Source: JAMXLO01 sp041487355
GTDB taxonomy: Bacteria > Pseudomonadota > Alphaproteobacteria > Acetobacterales > Acetobacteraceae
DNA length: 39,578 bases
NCBI GenBank assembly: GCA_041487355.1
Contig: JBGPND010000024.1
Span: 1-39,578 of the forward strand
Reading direction: 5' to 3'
In this document: in pieces, positions 1 to 7,246 of the stretch
Layout of the letters: every line of letters begins with the position of its first letter
Numbering within the stretch: position 1 is the stretch's first letter
The notes under the pieces: model-generated
Told to the model about the DNA's origin: nothing
The model's database searches: none
What the model saw: the letters and a program-made list of their open reading frames with translations, nothing else
Position numbers and translations under genes: made by a program

Positions 1-48
1 GACCGACGATCCAGATCGCATTCGGTCAATCGGAACCCGCGAATGGGC

Positions 49-75
49 ATCGGTCAGTGGTTAGGACGGTTGGTA
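49..75. repeat. Partial end of the MITE found intact at 8378-8497
   Basis: About 21 of 27 bases match the right end of the MITE that splits the ParE gene, ending in the same GGTTGGTA terminus. No left end or internal palindrome is seen in the window, so this is a decayed or truncated relative. It lies just before the thioredoxin-domain remnant. Confidence 0.45.
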
Positions 76-91
76 TAACAGCGAGCGCGGT

Positions 92-232
92 GCGCTGCCG
101 GCTGACCATCCGGCGTTCGGCAAGTCAGCCGGGACCGAGGGCGCCGCGGCTTATGTCTGCCGCCGCGACGTCTGCGGGCTGCCGATTACGAAGCGGGAGG
201 TATTAGCGGGGAGATTGGGGCGGAGAAACTGA
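92..232 (+). pseudogene. C-terminal remnant of a YyaL-type (DUF255) thioredoxin-domain protein
   Basis: One frame ending in TGA at 230-232 reads like the extreme C-terminus of YyaL/DUF255 thioredoxin-domain proteins: an ALPADHPAFGK stretch followed by AAYVCRRDVCGLPIT, where the family has a short AYVC...C.xPVT tail. The rest of the gene (normally over 600 codons) is absent, and the frame meets TAG upstream at 62-64 inside the MITE-like sequence. I read it as a stranded gene end. Assignment rests on motif memory only. Confidence 0.45.
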
Positions 233-317
233 TCGTGGAGGGCCGGTATTACGAGGCGTGGACACAATTGGAGTGGGTTCTTGAAGGAGCGTCGCTCAGA
301 GTTGCGCTCATAACGAA
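233..317. other. No gene seen
   Basis: This stretch between the remnant and the end of the channel-like gene shows no plausible coding frame, repeat or site. Confidence 0.4.
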
Positions 318-794
318 CTACGCGTGTCGACGTCGGCTGCCGCCCATCCTCGAGACGCTTTCGATGACGGAAAAAAGCGAAGCGGTCGTGAGGCCGAACA
401 GAACCACACCATTGAGCGCCTCCACGGCGCCCATCATTTGCCAATGGGGTTCAAGATAGATACTGGCGTGGCCGTAGGTAGTCATCGCGCTCAACGAATA
501 GAGCATCGCGGACCTCGCATCCGGGAGGGCGCCCAGCAGGATATAAGCGATGCCCCAGGCACCCGCTTCGAACGCGTGCAGCGTCGTGATCAGCAGGACG
601 GTGACTCCCATGATCAATGGGAACACGAAGCTGAATCGGCGGCGGCCGGCCGCGCGCTCGAGCCGGCCGACAACCGCATCCCGAATCAAGACGAGGCCGA
701 ATACGTGCATCGTCACGGTCAGCATTATGAGCGGTAAGCTCGCGAGCCAGTTGGTGTACCAGCTTGGCAAATCGCCAGACACAGGCGCGCTCAA
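318..794 (-). CDS. Small ion-channel-like integral membrane protein
   Basis: 158 residues with three hydrophobic segments (about 18-38, 53-75 and 120-145). Between segments two and three is a pore-loop-like stretch, MLYSLSAMTTYGH, followed by a predicted exit helix with many glycines. The arrangement resembles two-TM potassium-channel pore modules (Ion_trans_2), but the canonical TVGYG filter is reduced to TTYGH, so potassium selectivity cannot be assumed. The start is TTG at 794, overlapping the TGA of a 22-residue leader ORF (ATTGA), which suggests translational coupling. Transcription probably comes from the FNR-type promoter at 907-948. An internal ATG at residue 24 would remove part of the first helix and is less likely. 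Confidence 0.6.
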   Translation of the reverse strand: MSAPVSGDLPSWYTNWLASLPLIMLTVTMHVFGLVLIRDAVVGRLERAAGRRRFSFVFPLIMGVTVLLITTLHAFEAGAWGIAYILLGALPDARSAMLYSLSAMTTYGHASIYLEPHWQMMGAVEALNGVVLFGLTTASLFSVIESVSRMGGSRRRHA

Positions 795-859
795 TCTGCC
801 TTCGTCGACGGCACGTCGCCCAGCATGCCCGCCAGGATCACGGCCATAAGCTTGCGCAT
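791..859 (-). CDS. 22-residue leader ORF copied from the signal peptide of the gene at 5245
   Basis: ATG at 859 after a good ribosome site (GAGGAGGGA). It encodes MRKLMAVILAGMLG and ends in TGA at 791-793. The first 13 residues match the signal peptide of the secreted protein at 5245-5754 except one, and the nucleotide match extends through the promoter. Homology stops right at the signal cleavage region, where the reading frame closes and the channel-like ORF opens. It is either a remnant of a second copy of that secreted protein or a working leader that couples translation to the channel gene. Confidence 0.6.
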   Translation of the reverse strand: MRKLMAVILAGMLGDVPSTKAD

Positions 860-953
860 CTGTTTCCCTCCTCGACCGAGACTTCCTGGATGACCAGCGC
901 TGTCGATGTGTAGCTGGGAACCCAAGACATTGGGTTGATCCAGATCAATGCGA
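793..953 (-). repeat. Inverted duplicate of 5151-5311 (promoter plus signal-peptide code)
   Basis: Read on the minus strand, this segment matches 5151-5311 at roughly 85 percent: FNR-type box, a conserved CCCAATGTC block, CCCAGCTAC, TCATCCAGGAA, ribosome site and first 20 or so codons. The two copies face opposite ways about 4.2 kb apart and bracket the sulfatase set. Confidence 0.8.
907..948 (-). promoter_or_regulatory. Class II FNR/FixK-type promoter
   Basis: On the minus strand the box TTGATCTGGATCAA (935-948) fits the FNR/FixK consensus TTGAT-N4-ATCAA. A TACACA hexamer at 907-912 is centred 32 bp from the box centre, the spacing expected if the activator sits at -41.5. It reads toward the leader ORF and the channel-like gene. 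Which CRP/FNR-family regulator binds cannot be told from the site. Confidence 0.7.
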
Positions 954-1002
954 AGTACGGGAGCTGGAGAGATATGCCGAAGGCGCTGTCACGTTGGCAG
1001 GG

Positions 1003-1206
1003 CTAGCAGTAATATACACCAACCGCACAGCGTCGTACCGTGCGTCGCGCCACCCCGGCGGCACTTACGGGCGTGAGCGGTCGTCCGACTACGGCCTCGG
1101 CAGTCGCGATGAAATGGTAGCCGGGACTCGCGAGCCGTTCTCCTGCCAGCCCAAGAAATCCGGCAATGCCGGCCAACAAAATGAATCCCAGTATCTTCGA
1201 CACCAT
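1003..1206 (-). CDS. Small secreted protein downstream of DUF2092
   Basis: 67 residues, ATG at 1206 after a strong AGGAGG, 7 bp downstream of the DUF2092 stop, so almost certainly co-transcribed. Residues 5-22 are hydrophobic and may form a signal peptide or single membrane anchor. The C-terminal half carries VVGRPLTPVSAAGVARRT and ends in YYC. Similar short basic proteins with a GRPLTPVS-GVARRT motif occur in alphaproteobacteria, without a known function. Homologues I recall are longer at the C-terminus, so this copy may be shortened. Confidence 0.65.
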   Translation of the reverse strand: MVSKILGFILLAGIAGFLGLAGERLASPGYHFIATAEAVVGRPLTPVSAAGVARRTVRRCAVGVYYC

Positions 1207-1213
1207 TCGCCTC

Positions 1214-2011
1214 CTATGGGATAAACTGCTTTGGTAGTTCGTCGATATCGGTGAGGTCTTTCGGATCGACCTTCTCAGCGTTGGTCGCGTTGTGGAATCC
1301 AAAATCATCGGCTGCGACCTCGCTACCGGTCTTCCAGTCCCTGATCTGGACGCTGTATTGCGGCCCCTGGTCAACTTGCTTAGCGGTGATGACATATCGG
1401 CACGGATATGGCCGCGCACCCTGCGCGATCCAAATCTGCCAATCGACTTCCTTGGTTCGAAACGCGAGATGATCGCATTCAGTGCCGCCGATCACACCGC
1501 TGCCGAGATCTTTTACATCGACCACATCTGGCATCAATTGGTCGTAGACATCCGACAGAAGGAGATCAGCGCCGGGCACGGGTTTTTGGTACTTATCCCT
1601 CAACTCGTCAACAAGATGATCCAGTGTGCCGGGCGCGTCCGCTTGGGCATAGACATTGGCTTCCCCGTGCAGCACGGTCAGCGTCTTTCCGTCAAAGATC
1701 ATCTCGACGTCGGAAAAGCCACCAGCACGCTTTGCGCGAATCCTATCAGGCCGGCTGAGATCGACTGTTCCCGAACTCGCCAGCAGGAGCTTCTGATGAT
1801 CCTTCGTGACGAACTCCAGGTTGGTGTCGTATCCAAACGATATGGTTTTTTGCGACGCCATATAGTCAGACATGGCCTTGAGCAGGCCCTTCGCCTCTGA
1901 CTCCCCGGCTTTCGCGCCCACCGACATTCCCAAACCAGCAACCAACGCCAGCGCCACAGCGAATATGTTGGCCGTAGAAATTGCAGCCAGCCTGCCGGTT
2001 CCGTTCGTCAT
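1214..2011 (-). CDS. DUF2092 family periplasmic protein
   Basis: 265 residues from ATG at 2011, chosen because GGAGGAATT lies just upstream and a signal peptide follows (hydrophobic residues about 15-30, likely cleavage near AKA-GES). The mature part matches the DUF2092 pattern (predicted periplasmic proteins, fold related to LolA/LppX lipid carriers): an early YMASQKTISFGYD strand, a DRIRAKR stretch, FDGKTLTV, YAQADAPGTLD and a GGTECDHLAFR block. Function is not established; a LolA-like lipid-binding role is inference. It lies downstream of the sulfatase on the same strand, separated by 290 bp that hold a GST remnant. Confidence 0.75.
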   Translation of the reverse strand: MTNGTGRLAAISTANIFAVALALVAGLGMSVGAKAGESEAKGLLKAMSDYMASQKTISFGYDTNLEFVTKDHQKLLLASSGTVDLSRPDRIRAKRAGGFSDVEMIFDGKTLTVLHGEANVYAQADAPGTLDHLVDELRDKYQKPVPGADLLLSDVYDQLMPDVVDVKDLGSGVIGGTECDHLAFRTKEVDWQIWIAQGARPYPCRYVITAKQVDQGPQYSVQIRDWKTGSEVAADDFGFHNATNAEKVDPKDLTDIDELPKQFIP

Positions 2012-2304
2012 CTGAGAATTCCTCCATGAAGGTTGTTGCCCGATCGGCATATGCCCACGCGACAGCCGACTTATCGATTGCGGTGGCCAACTTATTGATT
2101 TGAGATTGCCGTCACACGTGCCTCACGGACTTGATCAGGAGTTCGTCGCCGCAAAGGCTGAGTGGCTGAGGCCTCCCCTGCCGTCGGCGTCGGGACTCGG
2201 TCGAGCGGAAGGCGGTCGCCTCCGTCAGCTTCCTGGTCGGCCCGCGCGGGCGTGGCACCCGCGCGGCCGTGTGAAGTGAAACCAGGTGGCTCATGCAACG
2301 TTCC
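2012..2304. other. Gap between sulfatase and DUF2092 genes
   Basis: No intact gene. It holds a piece of a GST C-terminus (listed separately). The ribosome site of the DUF2092 gene lies at its left edge. No terminator is evident, so read-through from the sulfatase gene is possible. Confidence 0.5.
2193..2270 (-). pseudogene. Glutathione S-transferase C-terminal fragment (short copy)
   Basis: A 26-codon stretch reads RVPRPRGPTRKLTEATAFRSTES and closely matches the end of the longer GST remnant at 6847-7197. The nucleotide similarity (about 80-85 percent) covers roughly 2165-2265 against 6829-6930, in the same orientation. It marks a second duplication in this region. Confidence 0.55.
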
Positions 2305-4830
2305 TCAGTTTGCATCTTGCGCCGCGCGATATGCGTCCGTCAGCTTCTTCTCGTCCTCCGGCGTCAGCTTCGGCGGATCGACTGCGATCGTCAGCTTGTC
2401 GAGCTTGCCGGTGAACTTGAACGGCACCTGGTAGTCCTGATCGTCCACCGGCGTGCCGGTGTCCGCGCCGACATCGAAGGTCTCATCCCAAGGCAGGGTC
2501 AGCGGAATGGTGCGCTCCATCGTCTGGGTTGAGACCACCTTGCCGTCCACTTTCAGCGTTCCTGTGCCGGGGCGGCCGATGCCGCTCATGTCGTTGAACG
2601 CCAGCGTCGCGAAGCCGAGGCCGTCATACTTGAAGTCGTACTCGATCGTGTGCTTGCCGGGTGCCAGCGCCTCGGTGCCTTCCCAGCGCACGCGCTTCAG
2701 GTCCAGCAGGTTCCACAGGAATATCGGCTTGCCTTTCAGCAGATACAGTCCGTATCCGCCGAACCGCCCGCCGCCCGTGACGATCATGCCGTCGGCGCCG
2801 CCCTGCGGCACGTCGATATCCGCCGTGATCGTGTACGACGTGTTGAGCAGGCTCGGCGCTGCGCCGAACGGTATGCCTGTGACGGAGTCACCCGAGTAGG
2901 TGAAAACTCTGCGGCCTCCCGTCAGAGAAGGGCGCGGCGTCACCAACCGCGTCGCCGCCGACGCATCCAGCGGCAGCACCTGATACCTGGCGAATTCGGC
3001 AAACATCAGGTCCGTCATCTCCCGCATCTTGGCGGGATTGGCCGCGGCCACGTCGGTGTACTGCGTCCAGTCATGCTGGACGTCGTACAACTCGAACTGG
3101 TACGCGGTGGCGGGATTCAGGATCGCCTTGCCCAGCAGGTCCCATGGCGGACGGACGGGAACCGCGCTCAGCATCCAGCCGTTGTCGTAGAGCCCCTGCA
3201 CCCCCATCATCTCGAAGTACTGAGTGTGGTGCGGCGATGATACCTCGGCGTTGGCCTTGTCGAAGGTATAGGCGAGGCTCACGCCCTCGATCGGCTTCTG
3301 CGCGATGCCGTCAACCATCACCGGCGCGGGGATACCGGTGACTTCCAGCAGCGTCGGAACGATGTCGGTCACATGGTGGAACTGCCAGCGGATGCCACCT
3401 TTGTCGGTGATTCCCGCCGGCCACGAGATCGCCATGCCCTGGCGCGTGCCGCCGAAGAACGACGGCACCTGCTTCGTCCACTTGTAGGGAGTGTCGAACG
3501 CCCAGGCCCACGGCACCGCCATGTGGTTGTAGGTCTGGTCCGATCCCCAGGCGTCGTAGAACTTCATCTGCTCGGCCACCGGCAGCTCGACCCCGTTGAA
3601 CTGCATCAACTCGCTGGGCGTGCCATTGGGCGAGCCTTCCGCCGAGGCGCCATTGTCGCCGCTGATGTAGATGATCAGCGTGTTGTCCAGCTTGCCCATA
3701 TCCTGGACCGCCTGGATCACGCGACCGATCTCATGGTCCGTGTAGGCCAGGTAGGCGGCATAGACGTTCGCCTGGCGGATGAAGAGCTTTTTTTCCTCGT
3801 CATTGAGGGTATCCCAGCTCTTCAGCAGCTTGTCCGGCCAGGGCGTCAGCTTCGCGTCCTGTGGGATGACCCCGAGCCGCTTCTGGTTGGCGAAGATCTG
3901 GTCGCGCAGCGCGTTCCACCCCTTGTCGAACAGGTGCATGTCGCTGATCTTCGTGATCCATTCCGGTGTCGGATGATGCGGTGCGTGGGTGCCGCCCGGC
4001 ACGTAGTACAGCAAGAACGGCATCGACGGGTTGATGTCGTTCAACTGGTTCAGCCAGTGGATGGCGTCATCCGCCATCGCGGTGGTCAGGTTCCACCCGG
4101 GATGCCCGACATAGGGGTCGATCGCCGTGGTGTTGCGGAACAGGTTCGGCTGCCACTGGCTGGTGTCGCCGCCGACGAAGCCATAGAAGTACTCGAACCC
4201 CATGCCGGTGGGCCACTGGTCGAACGGGCCGGCCTGACTCGCCTGGTAGACGGGCGTATTGTGCTCCTTGCCGAACCAGGAGGTACGGTAGCCGTTCTCG
4301 AGCAGAATGCGTCCGATGGTCGCGCTGTCCCGACCGATGACGCTGTCGTAGCCGGGGAAGCCTGAGGACGTCTCGCTGACCACGCCGAAGCCCACCGAGT
4401 GATGGTTGCGCCCGGTGATCAGTGCGGCTCGGGTTGGCGAGCACAGCGCTGTCGAATGGAAGTTGGTGTAGCGCAGCCCGTCCGCGGCGATGCGGTCCAG
4501 CGCCGGCGTCGGGATGACCCCGCCGAAGGTGGACGGCGCCGAGAAGCCGACGTCATCGGTCATGATGAGCAGGACATTCGGCGCGCCCTTCGGTGGCACC
4601 ACGCGCATCGGCCACGCCGGCGCGGACTGTGCGGCGTTCAGCTCGACCCGGCCGCGGAATGGTTGCGGCGGCGGAGGAAGATAGCGGCCATCGATCGTTG
4701 TCGTGGCGTCGGGCGAGCCGGGCACTCCGTTGATCTGTTGGGCCCGGGCCGCTGGGATCGCAGCGATCAGGAGGGCGAACGCCAGGAAAACCTGACGAAG
4801 TTGAGACTCCGACTTCATGTAACAGGCCAT
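2305..4830 (-). CDS. Secreted Cys-type arylsulfatase
   Basis: 841 residues from ATG at 4830 (AGGGGGAAGA upstream). A signal peptide follows, with cleavage probably after AARA. The sulfatase domain (PF00884) starts with the metal-binding LLIMTDDVG; the signature C-S-P-T-R has Cys130, the residue oxidised to formylglycine, followed by AALITGR. Further metal-site and substrate motifs are GTHAPHHP and a SGDNGASAEG block. The last 200 or so residues form a beta-rich extra domain, as in long (about 780-residue) bacterial arylsulfatases. It should hydrolyse sulfate esters in the periplasm after maturation by FGE or an anaerobic sulfatase maturase, neither of which is in the window. A start at 4896, also with a strong ribosome site, would add 22 residues before the signal peptide and is less likely. 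Confidence 0.88.
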   Translation of the reverse strand: MACYMKSESQLRQVFLAFALLIAAIPAARAQQINGVPGSPDATTTIDGRYLPPPPQPFRGRVELNAAQSAPAWPMRVVPPKGAPNVLLIMTDDVGFSAPSTFGGVIPTPALDRIAADGLRYTNFHSTALCSPTRAALITGRNHHSVGFGVVSETSSGFPGYDSVIGRDSATIGRILLENGYRTSWFGKEHNTPVYQASQAGPFDQWPTGMGFEYFYGFVGGDTSQWQPNLFRNTTAIDPYVGHPGWNLTTAMADDAIHWLNQLNDINPSMPFLLYYVPGGTHAPHHPTPEWITKISDMHLFDKGWNALRDQIFANQKRLGVIPQDAKLTPWPDKLLKSWDTLNDEEKKLFIRQANVYAAYLAYTDHEIGRVIQAVQDMGKLDNTLIIYISGDNGASAEGSPNGTPSELMQFNGVELPVAEQMKFYDAWGSDQTYNHMAVPWAWAFDTPYKWTKQVPSFFGGTRQGMAISWPAGITDKGGIRWQFHHVTDIVPTLLEVTGIPAPVMVDGIAQKPIEGVSLAYTFDKANAEVSSPHHTQYFEMMGVQGLYDNGWMLSAVPVRPPWDLLGKAILNPATAYQFELYDVQHDWTQYTDVAAANPAKMREMTDLMFAEFARYQVLPLDASAATRLVTPRPSLTGGRRVFTYSGDSVTGIPFGAAPSLLNTSYTITADIDVPQGGADGMIVTGGGRFGGYGLYLLKGKPIFLWNLLDLKRVRWEGTEALAPGKHTIEYDFKYDGLGFATLAFNDMSGIGRPGTGTLKVDGKVVSTQTMERTIPLTLPWDETFDVGADTGTPVDDQDYQVPFKFTGKLDKLTIAVDPPKLTPEDEKKLTDAYRAAQDAN

Positions 4831-5155
4831 GATGTCTTCCCCCTGTCGGCGTTGGTGCGCGTCTGCATGATGCTTCGGCAATTGCTTTTCGCACATATCT
4901 CTCCCCCTTGACCTATCTCTCCTCATGACTCCCCTCATTTTGAACAGCACATTACTGTGACCTGGCTGGCTGTGACTCTCCAGGATACTCGTTGTTGTTC
5001 GTAGCGGACCGTGTCACTCCCCCGGGCGGCCCACTCGACTTGCCACGCTTGGCCAAGGCGGGCTGCGACCGCTCAGCATTCTATTCTGCTTCTTTGGAAT
5101 CATGGGGTAAAAATGAGGGGATGCTTGAGCTATTTCCCCCCTTCGGCAGTTCGCA
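4831..5155. other. Divergent intergenic region, left part
   Basis: Between the sulfatase start and the FNR-type box. It contains two purine-rich ribosome-site candidates for the sulfatase (near 4835 and 4900) but no gene. No sigma70 or sigma54 promoter for the sulfatase stands out. Confidence 0.4.
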
Positions 5156-5311
5156 TTGATCTAGATCAACCCAATGTCCTGGATTCCCAGCTACGCATGC
5201 ACCGCACCGGTCATCCAGGAAATCTCGGTTGAGGAGGGAAGCGGATGCGCAAGCTTATGGTCGTGATCCTGGCCGGCATGCTGGCCGGCGTGCCGTGGGC
5301 GAGGGCAGACA
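5151..5311 (+). repeat. Second copy of the inverted promoter and signal-peptide duplication
   Basis: Matches 793-953 read on the minus strand. Here the coding part continues into a full-length secreted protein, so this is probably the parent copy. Confidence 0.8.
5156..5197 (+). promoter_or_regulatory. Class II FNR/FixK-type promoter
   Basis: TTGATCTAGATCAA at 5156-5169 is a perfect palindrome fitting TTGAT-N4-ATCAA. TACGCA at 5192-5197 is centred 32 bp from the box centre, as expected for -10 when the activator is at -41.5. The same arrangement is kept in the inverted copy at 907-948. It points to induction at low oxygen (or by nitric oxide for an NNR/DNR regulator). Confidence 0.75.
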
Positions 5312-5754
5312 ATCCCAAGGTGCAGCTGATGTTTGTGCAAGTTGCCGACGACATGAAGGCGGACTCCACGACATTGCGGCTCGTCGGCGTCGCGCAGCAG
5401 ACGCTGTATTTCTCGGATCGTCCGGTTCGCACGGCCGGACACCTGACGATGGCCGGCTACCTGGACGAATGGAAGGCCACCGAAGGTCCGGACAATTTCG
5501 GCAGCGATCCACCGAACGCCACTCTGTCGGTTTATGAGCCGGGGCAGGCGATGAACAGCCTTGCGGTGATCGTCATCAGCCATCCGGTCGTGGACGGGCG
5601 GGACCTAGTCTACAGCTACAAGCTTATCCAGGGCACGATGCCACAGAACGGCGGCGCCACATCCTTGTTCATCGACTGGATCGGAGTGGGCGGCGGTGTC
5701 GGCGTCGGGTTCCACGGCGTTGGCGCCGGTGCGCGCGGCGTCGGCCGGCGATAA
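5245..5754 (+). CDS. Secreted protein of unknown function under an FNR-type promoter
   Basis: 169 residues, ATG at 5245 after GAGGAGGGA. The signal peptide MRKLMVVILAGMLAGVPWARA is followed by a mature domain with TLYFSDRPVRTAGHLTM and PPNATLSVYEP motifs. I recall similar small exported alphaproteobacterial proteins with a YFSDRP-R--GH core but no assigned function. The tail (about 145-169) is glycine-rich and low in complexity. It is divergent from the sulfatase gene. No transmembrane segment is seen after the signal peptide. Confidence 0.75.
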   Translation: MRKLMVVILAGMLAGVPWARADNPKVQLMFVQVADDMKADSTTLRLVGVAQQTLYFSDRPVRTAGHLTMAGYLDEWKATEGPDNFGSDPPNATLSVYEPGQAMNSLAVIVISHPVVDGRDLVYSYKLIQGTMPQNGGATSLFIDWIGVGGGVGVGFHGVGAGARGVGRR

Positions 5755-5893
5755 CTGGCGGCCACGCCTGCAAGGCGCCGCGGAACTCGCCTGCCGCCGC
5801 CGTTGATCCGGCGTGGGCCAGCACTTGATCCGGAAATCGCATCTTGTGCGGCCCAACACTGGTGGGATAGACTGATCAGGGAATGAAACTGCC

Positions 5894-6757
5894 ATGTCTC
5901 GCCCAATCGGTATTGCGACTGTGCTCACTGTGCTGCTTGCCTTCGGCGCTCCGGAAGGAGTCCGAGCCGAAGAGCCAGATTCTCGGCCGGGCTTCAGCTT
6001 CGAATTGGTACCCTATATCTGGCTGCCAACAGTAGACATCACAACGAAATATCCAGTGCTTGGCGGCGGCACAGCGACGACGACATTATCGGCGGGCCCA
6101 GGGGAATACATTCCCAAGATCAATTTCGGAGCAATGCTCGCAGGTGAGGCGCGATATGACCGATTTTCTCTTCTGACGGATATATTGTACCTGAACGCCA
6201 GTACGACCATGAGTAACATAAAGTCATTTGACTTTGGTGTTACGAGCATTCCAGTGGATAGAGTTCTGACCACCAGCACGAGCACCAGGATCCAGAGCAC
6301 CATATGGACCCTTGCGGGCGGCTACACTGTGGCCGAGGGCACCTGGGGCAATGTGGATCTGATCGGGGGGTTAAGACTTCTTGCGGTGAGCGAGACGACG
6401 AACTTCAGCCTGGCGGTGGATATAACGCGTCCGGACGGCAGTATCGCTCTTGGCCGCACTGGTGGTCTATCGGCCGGCAGGAGCATCTGGAATGGCATCG
6501 GTGGCGTGCGTGGCCGTTTGTATCTCGGGGATGCCGACTGGTTCGGCGGCGGTAAATTCTTCATACCCTATTATTTTGATATTGGTGCCGGCGGTTCGGA
6601 CCTGACGTGGCAGGCATTCAGCGGTCTGGGCTACCAGACCAACCGGATCGGCGTGTCGGTTGGCTATCGATTTCTTTCCTTCCAGCAAGGCAGCAGCTCG
6701 GTCGTTCAGAAGATGACGCTTGGCGGTCCCATCATCGTCGCGAACTTCAGATTTTAG
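5894..6757 (+). CDS. Outer-membrane beta-barrel protein
   Basis: 287 residues with an N-terminal signal peptide (cleavage probably after VRA). The rest is an alternating pattern of short amphipathic strands, for example FSFELVPYIWLP, GGVRGRLYLG, GLGYQTNRIGVSVGYRF, ending in IIVANFRF with the terminal phenylalanine typical of BamA-inserted barrels. Threonine- and serine-rich central loops suggest surface exposure. It is 139 bp downstream of the FNR-type secreted protein and may share its promoter. Its substrate is unknown; the nearby sulfatase makes uptake of a sulfated compound possible but unproven. Confidence 0.75.
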   Translation: MSRPIGIATVLTVLLAFGAPEGVRAEEPDSRPGFSFELVPYIWLPTVDITTKYPVLGGGTATTTLSAGPGEYIPKINFGAMLAGEARYDRFSLLTDILYLNASTTMSNIKSFDFGVTSIPVDRVLTTSTSTRIQSTIWTLAGGYTVAEGTWGNVDLIGGLRLLAVSETTNFSLAVDITRPDGSIALGRTGGLSAGRSIWNGIGGVRGRLYLGDADWFGGGKFFIPYYFDIGAGGSDLTWQAFSGLGYQTNRIGVSVGYRFLSFQQGSSSVVQKMTLGGPIIVANFRF

Positions 6758-6846
6758 CGCCGCTGACTGCGACATGGCGCGAGCCGTGCTTCGATGAGCA
6801 AGGCTCATGAATACCTTGGGTGAGGAGGCCTTCCCTCACGTCAGCG

Positions 6847-7197
6847 TCAGGGCTCGGTCGAGCGGAAGGGAGGCGCCTCCGCCAGCTTCCTGGTCAGCGC
6901 GCGCAGGCGTGGCATCCGCGTGTCCGTGTCGGCGCCGAGGCCCACGCGTGCGAGCCGTTCGCTGACGAATGCGGTCACGTCCGCCTGGGTGAGACGCCCA
7001 AGCAACGACTAAGGCTTGCCCGGGTCTACCATCGCGTTGACCGCGGCAAGCGCGTTCGTCATCTGCGCGACGCAGTCGTCGATCCAGGGCTCGTGCAGAT
7101 TCTCCGGTGGGCGCCGGTTGCGCTCGTAGGCTGCGTGGAGACCTTTGTCGCACGCGTCCATCATGCTCCCGCTCGAACTCTGCCAGACCTCGTGCCC
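6847..7197 (-). pseudogene. Glutathione S-transferase C-terminal domain, decayed
   Basis: On the minus strand one frame reads the helical C-terminal domain of a GST: MMDACDKGLHAAYERN, EPWIDDCVAQM, then LTQADVTAFVSERLARVG and RLRALTRKLAEAP. A TAG at 7009-7011 interrupts it just before LLGRLTQADV, where the family has a tryptophan-containing PWLLG. The N-terminal thioredoxin-like domain is missing: upstream sequence belongs to the opposite-strand gene at 7247. A shorter copy of the same end lies at 2193-2270. Confidence 0.65.
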
Positions 7198-7246
7198 TGG
7201 TGATGCGTCCGCTTACAGTGGGCGATCCGACGGAAAGGTCACAGCA

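Noticed and set aside
4831..4896. Longer sulfatase start at 4896
   Set aside because: It has a strong ribosome site but would put 22 polar residues before a clear signal peptide; kept only as an alternative.
5755..5893. FNR-like half-sites (TTGATCCGG) before the barrel gene
   Set aside because: Only half of the palindrome is present, and the spacing does not repeat the pattern of the two good boxes.
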